Assembly (NCBI GenBank): GCA_015062305.1
Contig: SUUX01000007.1
Location: forward strand, 1 to 64,000
Reading direction: 5' to 3'
Origin: Alphaproteobacteria bacterium
GTDB taxonomy: Bacteria; Pseudomonadota; Alphaproteobacteria; RF32; CAG-239
Length of the DNA: 64,000 nucleotides
In this document: positions 1 to 6,199 of the stretch, in pieces
How the letters are laid out: the number at the start of each line of letters is the position of its first letter
Position numbering within the stretch: position 1 is the first letter of the stretch
Made by a program: the position numbers and the translations under genes
The notes under the pieces: model-generated
What the model was told of the DNA's origin: nothing
Databases searched by the model: none
Seen by the model: the letters and a program-made list of their open reading frames with translations, nothing else

Positions 1-199
1 CAATTATGTCGCAGTTATATTGCATAACGAGGTTCCTAAAATATTACTCAATTATAAGTATTCTATCATAATGTATGTGAATAAGCAATATAATGATTAT
101 TGTTTTAGATGTTAGCAGGTTCTTTTTATACTCAAAAAAGGCTAAAATTATCTAAGTTATTGAAAAATATAGAAGTGAGTTCGAAGATGTTGTAAAATA
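1..199. other. AT-rich intergenic stretch
   Basis: No open reading frame with a plausible ribosome binding site, no RNA gene and no clear terminator is visible in this AT-rich segment. It precedes the tRNA-tail repeat on the right. It may hold the end of a transcription unit lying outside the window. Confidence 0.5.
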
Positions 200-308
200 G
201 GCGGCTGGATTGGGTACTCCCGCTCAAAATTTCGCGGGTCCTCCTCGCGTCGTAGGGTTCGCACGGCTTAAAATTGTGCTCACCAACTATCCGCTCCGAA
301 CCGAGTTG
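200..308 (-). repeat. tRNA-tail nested repeat, copy 1 (tRNA-Gln type)
   Basis: Read on the minus strand, this lies directly downstream of tRNA-Gln and its terminator. It starts with GGTTCGGAG, a T-loop-like start, runs through a conserved core and ends with AATCCAGCCGCC, which is the 3' tail of the adjacent tRNA-Gln. The 12 bases at 200-211 repeat exactly at 377-388 inside the tRNA. The core is shared with the copy near 56.5 kb, but that copy carries a tRNA-Asn tail. Two hairpins are visible: arms 219-223/234-238 and 261-264/276-279. Reading frames through it translate into spurious proteins and are not genes. Its function is unknown; it could be a non-autonomous mobile element or a structured RNA trailing the tRNA transcript. 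Confidence 0.75.
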
Positions 309-330
309 GTTCGCCTCAAAACCACACTAT

Positions 331-372
331 CCAACAAAAAAATCCTCCATGAAAGGAGGACTTTTTTGTTGG
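331..372 (-). terminator. tRNA-Gln terminator
   Basis: A near-perfect hairpin with arms TCCTCC/GGAGGA, extended by A/T tracts and the outer arms CCAAC/GTTGG. On the minus strand it follows the CCA end of tRNA-Gln immediately, with a run of seven T after the stem. The outer arm overlaps the encoded CCA. Confidence 0.8.
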
Positions 373-444
373 CTGGGGCGGCTGGATTCGAACCAACGAA
401 TGTCGGCACCAAAAGCCGATGCCTTACCACTTGGCGACGCCCCA
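370..444 (-). tRNA. tRNA-Gln (anticodon TTG)
   Basis: The reverse complement folds into a complete cloverleaf of 75 nt including an encoded CCA. The acceptor stem is TGGGGCG paired with CGCCCCA, the discriminator is G, the anticodon loop TTTTGGT places TTG at positions 34-36, and the T-loop reads TTCGAAT. Glutamine identity is supported by the weak first acceptor pair (T-A), typical of bacterial tRNA-Gln. A terminator and a repeat built on its own 3' tail follow. Confidence 0.97.
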
Positions 445-541
445 ACAATATGTGGTCTTTGACAACATGCATATACATAAATCAAAAAAAATATAAACGC
501 AAGTGTTTTTTTGAATTTTATTCCCAAGATTTGAAAATAAT

Positions 542-1054
542 TTATTTTTGCCAGTGTTGTTTTATTTTGCCCCAGCTCTTTTTTACTTTGTCTCCAAATC
601 TTTTTTTGGTTTTAAGACGTAAGACGTTAACTTGAAAATCTGGGCCGTATTTGTGTAACAAATAGCTGGAGCGGTGTGAACCATCCATGATGACATTATC
701 AAAATCTAAAATGATAATGCTTTTGGGGTCATAGCCTTTTTCATCCAAGCTTTTTATCAGAGTATCAAATCTTTCTGTTTTCATATTTGAATTAAAATGT
801 TTTTTGTGGGCTAAGCAATAGTCTTGATAAGCCTGTGTGTCTCCACACAAATATTTGTATGTTCCGACATCTTGCAAATTCATTATTGTGCCGTCTAGCC
901 ATTTTCTTTTTATATCACCAACTCTCATGGTTGTGAGTTCAGATTTGACAATTATGCGCCCCTTTAATATCCTATCAAAAAAGGCTTGATCTATATAAAA
1001 TCTGTTGTCTTGTAGCAATGTTTCTGTCGGCTTGCCCCAAAAAGTTTCAAACAT
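542..1054 (-). CDS. ParB/Srx-fold-like protein with DGSHR motif
   Basis: A 170-residue soluble protein of unknown specific function. The segment around residues 113-135 reads as a hydrophobic strand followed by DGSHRSSYL, the Asp-Gly-x-His-Arg signature of ParB-like nucleotide-binding domains, where the Arg contacts a phosphate. The rest has no recognisable domain, and the C-terminus is strongly basic (KTKKRF, KVKKSW, KIKQHW). It is too short for chromosomal ParB and has no visible helix-turn-helix, so a partitioning role is not suggested. Stand-alone DGxHR proteins are often found near cell-surface or sugar genes. It begins at ATG after a GAGG-containing leader and stands alone between tRNA-Gln and a mutarotase gene. 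Confidence 0.5.
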   Translation of the reverse strand: MFETFWGKPTETLLQDNRFYIDQAFFDRILKGRIIVKSELTTMRVGDIKRKWLDGTIMNLQDVGTYKYLCGDTQAYQDYCLAHKKHFNSNMKTERFDTLIKSLDEKGYDPKSIIILDFDNVIMDGSHRSSYLLHKYGPDFQVNVLRLKTKKRFGDKVKKSWGKIKQHWQK

Positions 1055-1208
1055 ATCTTTAACCTCATATTATAATTACTAAAGTAAAACCATCTATTAT
1101 AATATGTTATGTAAAACTGGACTAATTTTCAACAAAATAAAATGTATCCACATTTTCTTGTATTTTATTATGTTTTAATGAATGTGTTCTCGTTTGTTGA
1201 TATAAAAT

Positions 1209-2018
1209 TTAATGCTTTATTTTTATTCTCATGGATATAATGTGTTTTTTTTGAGGGGGAAGGGTAACAAATAGGTCGCCTTGGTTGGCCGGCTCTATAC
1301 AAACAAAACTTTTATATTGTCCGGGGCTCATTTCTACCAAATCTCTGTTGGGGTTCCACACAATTGTGGAATTAGAGCCATGTTTTTCTATGATGATGGT
1401 GCGGTTATATATCGGATCTATTATTTCTATGTTGTTTGTATGATTGATGAAAGCACCATCAAATTCGTTATTGATTGTTAAGTCTTGTTCTAAAATATAA
1501 GTTTTGTTGTCAAGCGAGTTTTGATAGCGGTAGCCAGATAATCCTTTGATAATGGTTTTATCTCTGTCTCCAATGTTGAAGTAGGCATGTAATGCTTCGC
1601 TAAATTTGAAATCTTCGTGACTTAGGTTGGTTGTTTCTAAACTATATTCCAGAGTGTCGGTGATGCGCAGTGAAAGTATGGCACTGATTTTTGCCCTATA
1701 GGTTTCATTAGGTGGCAAATAAAGAGATACTTCTATCTTCTGCTCGTTAACAGAAATATTTTGTATCTGCCAATTTGAGAGGCGTGCAAAACCATGGCGC
1801 GGAAAATGATTGTTTAACTTTTCTTCGGCAAAACGAGGCCAACAAACAGGAATTCCTCCACGAATTGCTTGAATATTGTCAAATTTATTTAGGTCACCAA
1901 GCCAAAAAATATCATGTTTTTCTGATTTGGGTTTGTATGATATTAGGTTGCCACCAAAAAGAGAGATTTTGCATTCTGCTTGGTTGTTGCTTAGGTGAAT
2001 GATGTTTTTGTTGTTCAT
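1209..2018 (-). CDS. D-hexose-6-phosphate mutarotase (YeaD-type aldose 1-epimerase)
   Basis: A 269-residue cytosolic galactose-mutarotase-fold enzyme, expected to interconvert alpha and beta anomers of hexose 6-phosphates. The family signatures GGIPVCWPRF (residues 54-63) and PRHGFAR (73-79) are intact. The HxYF segment near residue 144 supplies the probable catalytic His, and a Glu in CIEPAN near the C-terminus is the likely base. The length fits the YeaD family. The start overlaps the stop of the upstream 149-residue gene by 4 bases, so the two are translationally coupled. The glycogen debranching enzyme and phosphofructokinase elsewhere in the window fit an active hexose-phosphate metabolism. 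Confidence 0.85.
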   Translation of the reverse strand: MNNKNIIHLSNNQAECKISLFGGNLISYKPKSEKHDIFWLGDLNKFDNIQAIRGGIPVCWPRFAEEKLNNHFPRHGFARLSNWQIQNISVNEQKIEVSLYLPPNETYRAKISAILSLRITDTLEYSLETTNLSHEDFKFSEALHAYFNIGDRDKTIIKGLSGYRYQNSLDNKTYILEQDLTINNEFDGAFINHTNNIEIIDPIYNRTIIIEKHGSNSTIVWNPNRDLVEMSPGQYKSFVCIEPANQGDLFVTLPPQKKHIISMRIKIKH

Positions 2019-2464
2019 TTGTGAACCTCTTGATTGTTGCGTATTTGTTGGGCAAAAATGTGTTTATCTATGTTGTTGATGGTAGAAATGTCAGGGTTTT
2101 CTAATATAGCAGGTAATTCCGTTTGGCAAAAGACACTGCGTGGATCTGCGCCGTCTACAAAAGCAGTTATGTGGCCTTGAGCTTTTTGTATCATGCGCTT
2201 GGAGGCGGTGGCCCATATTTGAGCAATATTTTCAGAGGTTAGATTGTGTTGTGGCTGAGAAAGATCTAGTTCTATGAGTTTGTTGCCACAAGGAGTGTTT
2301 TCTATGGTCTGGCTTCCGCTATGCTGACGCACAAAGTTAAAGGCTTTGTCTCGGTTTTCGGTGGTGGGTAAATAACTGATGCTATATAGAACTAATTTGT
2401 CTTTAAGAGTGGTAACATCGTAGGTTAGGGCTATGTTCATTGCTTGGTCGAAAAGGGGGATCAT
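2015..2464 (-). CDS. hypothetical protein coupled to the mutarotase
   Basis: A 149-residue protein with no signal peptide or membrane segment and no family I recognise. The first 60 residues are predicted helical, and the middle contains a DGADPRSVFCQTELP stretch that may be a conserved loop. It begins at ATG after GAGGATGC, a reasonable ribosome binding site, and its TGA overlaps the ATG of the mutarotase gene, giving a two-gene operon. It is divergent from the DNA polymerase gene across a 139-base regulatory region. Function is unknown. Confidence 0.6.
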   Translation of the reverse strand: MIPLFDQAMNIALTYDVTTLKDKLVLYSISYLPTTENRDKAFNFVRQHSGSQTIENTPCGNKLIELDLSQPQHNLTSENIAQIWATASKRMIQKAQGHITAFVDGADPRSVFCQTELPAILENPDISTINNIDKHIFAQQIRNNQEVHK

Positions 2465-2551
2465 TTTTGCATCCTCTGAAATTGTTGGTTGTTATTTTAG
2501 GCATAGCTGAAGAGAAAAGTGTTGTCAATGAATATGATTGTGTGTTTGTTG

Positions 2552-2595
2552 TTGACATTTTTTTAGATGTTGATAATTTAGAACAAAACAAGAAC
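2552..2595 (+). promoter_or_regulatory. dinB promoter with LexA (SOS) box
   Basis: TTGACA at 2552-2557 and TAATTT at 2574-2579 (16-base spacing) form a sigma70-type promoter. Immediately downstream, GAACAAAACAAGAAC at 2581-2595 matches GAAC-N7-GAAC, the reverse complement of the alphaproteobacterial LexA direct repeat GTTC-N7-GTTC. The box covers the expected transcription start, so LexA binding would block initiation until DNA damage. Confidence 0.8.
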
Positions 2596-2603
2596 GAGGT
2601 GAT

Positions 2604-3764
2604 ATGAAACAAAGAATTATCGGCTTGATTGATTGTGATGCTTTTTTTGTGTCTTGTGAAAGGGTTGATAATCCGGATTTGCAAGATAAGCCCGTTTGTG
2701 TGATGACCGGAGGAGGAAATAAGGGGATTATTGTGTCTCGATCTAAAGAGGCAAAATCTTTGGGGATTAAAATGGGAGCTCCTTATTTTCAGGTGCAGAA
2801 GATGTTTCCTCAAGCAATATGTATCCCGGCCAGACATTTTAGGTATGAAGAAATATCTTTCAAAGTGATGAATATTATAAAATCTTTTAGTCCGGATGTG
2901 GAAGAAGTATCTATAGATGAGGCTTATATCGATTTGACTGGATTAAATGAGGTGTATAAAACATCTTATACAGAACTGGTTTCTAAAATTAGAGAAACAA
3001 TTTGGCAAGAGGCAAATGTTCCGGTTTCTATTGGTGTTAGTTCTTCTAAAACTTTGGCAAAGTTAGCAAGTGATAAGGCAAAAAATTGTGGTGGTATATT
3101 TGTGATAAGACCAAACAAGATTAATGAAACAATAGGTGAGGAGAATATAGAAAATATTTGTGGAGTAGGGCGGCAAAGTGCAAAAAGTTTGAATTTTCAT
3201 GGAGTGTTTACAGTGGCTGACTTTGTGGCAAAGGAAAATGTTTGGATAAAAAAACTATTGGGCATAAATGGTTTGAATTTGAAATTTGAGCTTATGGGAA
3301 ATTGTATATCCGGAGTGGATGCAGATACTCAAGCTCCACAATCTATTCAAGATACAAAGTCATTTGATGATTTTACGGATAGTTTGCTGTTTTTGCATTC
3401 GCAGTTGAATTATCATGTTCATAATGCATCTCGAAAATTGCGGCGCTGGAATGGTTTTTGTGAAGAAGTAGGAGTAATGCTCAGAACTAAGGATTTTAGG
3501 GTTTTTGAACAACATATCAGATTAGAGGTGGCAACAAATTCGGATTTTTCTTTACGCAAAGCGGCGGCGAAATTGTTGGAAGAATTGTATAATCCTAAAA
3601 TGTTTTATCGTAGTATTGGGGTGGAACTGAGGAAACTTTCTTATAACGAAGAAATACAACAATCTTTGTTTGAGGCATTGAGGCACGAAGATGATAAGTT
3701 GTCTAGAGTTTTAGATGATTTAGAGCAAAAATTTGGAACAGAGGTTGTCAAATTAGGAATATAG
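2604..3764 (+). CDS. dinB: Y-family DNA polymerase (DinB/UmuC type)
   Basis: A 386-residue translesion DNA polymerase. Catalytic metal ligands are visible in IDCDAFF (residues 9-15) and in SIDEAYIDLTG (103-113, Asp105/Glu106). The fingers segment IIVSRSKEAKSLGIKMG follows the family pattern, and helix-hairpin-helix and little-finger regions fill the C-terminal half. No C-terminal beta-clamp motif stands out. Length is in the DinB range; the fingers resemble both DinB and UmuC, so the symbol is a best guess. The start lies 8 bases after a LexA box, with GAGGTGAT as ribosome binding site, so induction by DNA damage is expected. No umuD is adjacent. Confidence 0.88.
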   Translation: MKQRIIGLIDCDAFFVSCERVDNPDLQDKPVCVMTGGGNKGIIVSRSKEAKSLGIKMGAPYFQVQKMFPQAICIPARHFRYEEISFKVMNIIKSFSPDVEEVSIDEAYIDLTGLNEVYKTSYTELVSKIRETIWQEANVPVSIGVSSSKTLAKLASDKAKNCGGIFVIRPNKINETIGEENIENICGVGRQSAKSLNFHGVFTVADFVAKENVWIKKLLGINGLNLKFELMGNCISGVDADTQAPQSIQDTKSFDDFTDSLLFLHSQLNYHVHNASRKLRRWNGFCEEVGVMLRTKDFRVFEQHIRLEVATNSDFSLRKAAAKLLEELYNPKMFYRSIGVELRKLSYNEEIQQSLFEALRHEDDKLSRVLDDLEQKFGTEVVKLGI

Positions 3765-3820
3765 GTGTAATAGTATGATAAAAAATATTTGTGTTACAAT
3801 TTTGAAAAAGGTTTTTTGAT

Positions 3821-4234
3821 ATGTGGATTTTGTTTGCAATTGGGGCTGCTGTTTTTGCTGCTTTAACATCTATTTTGGCGAAGGTTGGTTTGGTTGGAAT
3901 AAGTTCTAATCTTGCAACGGCAATTAGAACTGTGGTTATATTATTGATGTCTTGGGGTGTGGTGTTTGCATCCGGATCGTATCATCAAGTGTTTGCGATA
4001 TCTAGCAAAAATTGGTGGTTTTTGATTGCTTCTGGTTTGGCAACCGGTGCTTCGTGGCTTTGTTATTTTAAGGCTTTGCAAGAAGGTGAGGTAGCAAAGG
4101 TGGTAGCTATAGATAAATTTAGTTTGGTTATTACAGTTGTTTTGGCGGCAGCTTTTTTGAGCGAGGCGGCAACCATGAAGGTAATTATTGGGTGCTTATT
4201 GATTACGGCGGGTACGTTGTTGATGGTATTGTAA
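3821..4234 (+). CDS. single-domain EamA/DMT-family membrane protein
   Basis: A 137-residue hydrophobic protein with four to five predicted transmembrane helices covering nearly its whole length. It corresponds to one half of the usual ten-helix drug/metabolite transporter. The GATASWLCYFKALQEGEVAKV-like region and the terminal helix with a TAG motif are typical of one EamA repeat. Single-repeat members are thought to work as dimers, like SMR proteins. The substrate cannot be inferred. It follows dinB by 56 bases and is closed by a bidirectional terminator. Confidence 0.75.
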   Translation: MWILFAIGAAVFAALTSILAKVGLVGISSNLATAIRTVVILLMSWGVVFASGSYHQVFAISSKNWWFLIASGLATGASWLCYFKALQEGEVAKVVAIDKFSLVITVVLAAAFLSEAATMKVIIGCLLITAGTLLMVL

Positions 4235-4235
4235 T

Positions 4236-4265
4236 AAAAAAGCCGCAATAATGCGGCTTTTTTTT
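4236..4265. terminator. bidirectional terminator
   Basis: Stem AAAGCCGCA/TGCGGCTTT with a 4-base loop, flanked by A and T runs. It lies between the converging DMT-family and NUDIX genes and can serve both. Confidence 0.9.
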
Positions 4266-4276
4266 GGGGTAGGCGG

Positions 4277-4735
4277 TTATAGGTCAATGATTTCTTTGAT
4301 GTGAAAGTTTTCATCGTAGATGTATCGTTTTTTGACGTATTTACCGGCTAAGATGTCGGGTAAAAAATCACGGTCAGCTTCTCGCATTTCATCATAGGGA
4401 ATAGAATCAATATCTTGCCAAAAAGCATTGACTTCATCTTGTTTTTCGTTGATTTTCCCTAAAAATTCAGTGCTTTTGAAAATGTGTACAAAAAAGTCTT
4501 TTTCCGGAAACTCAATATACCCAACTTGGATTGGGTTTTTTATTGTAATACCTGTTTCTTCAAATGTTTCTCTGATTACACATTGTTCCATTGTTTCGGC
4601 GGGTTCTTGTTTTCCTCCGGGGAAATTTATGAAACCTTCATTAATTCCTCTGTGATGGCGAATCATGAGAAATTGATGAGTTTCTTTGTTTTCAACAATT
4701 GATAAAGAAGCTTGTTTTGTCATGTTTTTTTCCAT
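4277..4735 (-). CDS. NUDIX hydrolase
   Basis: A 152-residue MutT-like pyrophosphohydrolase. The full NUDIX box GX5EX7REUXEEXGU is present at about residues 41-63 (Gly41, Glu47, Arg55-Glu56, Glu59-Glu60, Gly62), giving the Mg-binding helix. The substrate is unknown; the preceding region (MIRHHRG, GFINFPGG) resembles general nucleotide-cleaning or ADP-ribose type members. Two in-frame ATG codons lie at the start (Met1 and Met5), so the true N-terminus may be four residues shorter. It is monocistronic and divergent from the TIM-barrel gene. Confidence 0.9.
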   Translation of the reverse strand: MEKNMTKQASLSIVENKETHQFLMIRHHRGINEGFINFPGGKQEPAETMEQCVIRETFEETGITIKNPIQVGYIEFPEKDFFVHIFKSTEFLGKINEKQDEVNAFWQDIDSIPYDEMREADRDFLPDILAGKYVKKRYIYDENFHIKEIIDL

Positions 4736-4887
4736 ATTATGTGTTTTATTTGGTAAAATTGTTTGTTAATAATTTAAGTTGTTGATGCTATATTAATGTT
4801 TTTTATGGAAAAATCAATTTATTTTGTTTGTGAGTTGTTTTAAGAATGTATAATGGTGAGTAAAATGGATATCTGGGGTAATTAAAA

Positions 4888-5673
4888 TTGCGCAAATTCG
4901 GGTTTAAAATATTTACAAATAATTTGAATAATAGTCCGCAACTCATTGAAGATGTTGCAAAATATTTGCAAGAAAATGATGGAGCTTTTGTAGAGTTGAT
5001 GGTGGTGAATGATACATCGGTAGACGATATACAAAAGTTAAAGATGTACTTTAGAGGGGCTGAGGTAAGGGTTCATGCGCCACATAATATTATGGGATTT
5101 GACACAGGTTGTGCCGAAAAGGAATTATCAAATCGAAAAATTTTAGCAACTTCTCAAATGGCGGCAGATATTTTGGGAGCAGCAACTATAGTTGTGCATG
5201 CCGGATGTGGAAAAGGTGAAAAATATTTGGCAGAAACCATAAGACAATTCAGAATTTTTGATGATAAGAGAATTGTGGTGGAAAATTTGCCCTTTTTTGC
5301 CAGTGACGGAGCGCCGTTGCATGGGAATACTCCTCCAGAAATTGCTTTGATAAAAGAGCAAGTAGGCTGTGGCTTTTGTATGGATTTTTCTCATGCTGTT
5401 TGTGCTGCAAACTATGCAAAAACTGATATTGATGTTTTTTTGCAAGGGTTTGCAGACCTTCATCCTAATGTATATCATATTTCTGATGGAGATGTTGTGG
5501 GAGTTGATGATTTGCATTTGCATTTTGGAGAAGGAAATTTTCCTTTAGACAAGATGATAAATCATTATACCTTGCCAGATGCTTATGTTACTATGGAAAC
5601 AGGTTATGGGATTCCATCAAGTGCGCAAAAGTGGATTGCAGATATGGAATATTTAAGACGCTTGGAAAAATAG
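4888..5673 (+). CDS. TIM-barrel protein, AP endonuclease 2 / sugar-phosphate isomerase-like
   Basis: A 261-residue protein with the metal-site pattern of xylose-isomerase-like TIM barrels: HAPHN near residue 53, VHAGCGKG near 109, VVENLP near 135, MDFSHA near 168 and HISDGD near 198, ending with METGYG. These provide the His/Glu/Asp metal ligands shared by endonuclease IV, sugar isomerases and epimerases. The specific reaction cannot be told from sequence. Translation probably starts at TTG (4888), since no in-frame ATG lies near the start of homology and GGGG precedes it at suitable distance. Confidence 0.75.
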   Translation: MRKFGFKIFTNNLNNSPQLIEDVAKYLQENDGAFVELMVVNDTSVDDIQKLKMYFRGAEVRVHAPHNIMGFDTGCAEKELSNRKILATSQMAADILGAATIVVHAGCGKGEKYLAETIRQFRIFDDKRIVVENLPFFASDGAPLHGNTPPEIALIKEQVGCGFCMDFSHAVCAANYAKTDIDVFLQGFADLHPNVYHISDGDVVGVDDLHLHFGEGNFPLDKMINHYTLPDAYVTMETGYGIPSSAQKWIADMEYLRRLEK

Positions 5674-5675
5674 GC

Positions 5676-5936
5676 CTATTTTGTGGGAAAAAAATGGTAT
5701 CTTAAGATGATAGATGCTGCAATCAAAGATATGGAAAAATTGTAAAAAAGCGGAGATGTAAAATCTGGCAATATGTATATTAAGCTGAATAAGGAGCCAA
5801 AAAATAATAGTCCAACCATGCCTGAGCTAAGGTGTTCGGTCTTTCCTTTTTGAAAAGCATCGACGGCTTGAGGTATTGAATATAGTGAGTATGATGTGGA
5901 GCCTACCCACCCACATATATCTATAATATCAATCAT
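5676..5936 (-). CDS. PQ-loop (SemiSWEET-like) protein B
   Basis: An 86-residue membrane protein with three predicted helices and the Pro-Gln motif in SIPQAVDAF at the end of helix 1, the hallmark of SemiSWEET half-transporters. Family members dimerise to make a sugar uniporter. Its ATG overlaps the stop of the sister gene upstream by 4 bases. The two proteins differ in sequence, so they may form a heterodimer (inference). Both lie downstream of a glycogen-debranching gene. Confidence 0.8.
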   Translation of the reverse strand: MIDIIDICGWVGSTSYSLYSIPQAVDAFQKGKTEHLSSGMVGLLFFGSLFSLIYILPDFTSPLFYNFSISLIAASIILRYHFFPTK

Positions 5937-6199
5937 AATTTTTCCTTTGTGAATGTTTCATGGATTTTGACATATAAAATGATTATAGTTCCGAGACCTC
6001 CGCATAAATAGTTAGGTAAAAGCATATATTTGTGGATGGCGATGGCATATATGGTACTAAAAACAGAGCCAGACAGCCATAAGATGATGAAGCTCCATTT
6101 TACCCCCTTGGCAGTGCGAGTTTTGAGCGATAAATATGCTTGAGGCCAAGAGCTGATCGCAAAGCAAAGCGAGCCAATTAATCCAATAAGATTTTGCAT
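5933..6199 (-). CDS. PQ-loop (SemiSWEET-like) protein A
   Basis: An 88-residue protein with three hydrophobic helices and a Pro-Gln motif in SSWPQAYLSL, followed by a basic-turn segment typical of the family. It begins directly at the stop codon of the debranching enzyme gene (TAA then ATG with no spacer) and overlaps the second PQ-loop gene by 4 bases. The three genes are therefore tightly coupled, suggesting sugar movement linked to glycogen turnover, although some PQ-loop proteins carry other substrates. Confidence 0.8.
   Translation of the reverse strand: MQNLIGLIGSLCFAISSWPQAYLSLKTRTAKGVKWSFIILWLSGSVFSTIYAIAIHKYMLLPNYLCGGLGTIIILYVKIHETFTKEKL

Noticed and set aside
210..635. Open reading frames of 60-140 residues around tRNA-Gln on both strands
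   Set aside because: They translate the tRNA, its terminator and the repeat core (for example the FEPTN-type peptide). They have no ribosome binding sites and are artefacts of RNA/repeat sequence.
542..1054. Chromosome-partitioning ParB
   Set aside because: Only the DGSHR motif is shared; the protein is short, lacks a DNA-binding domain and has no parA neighbour.
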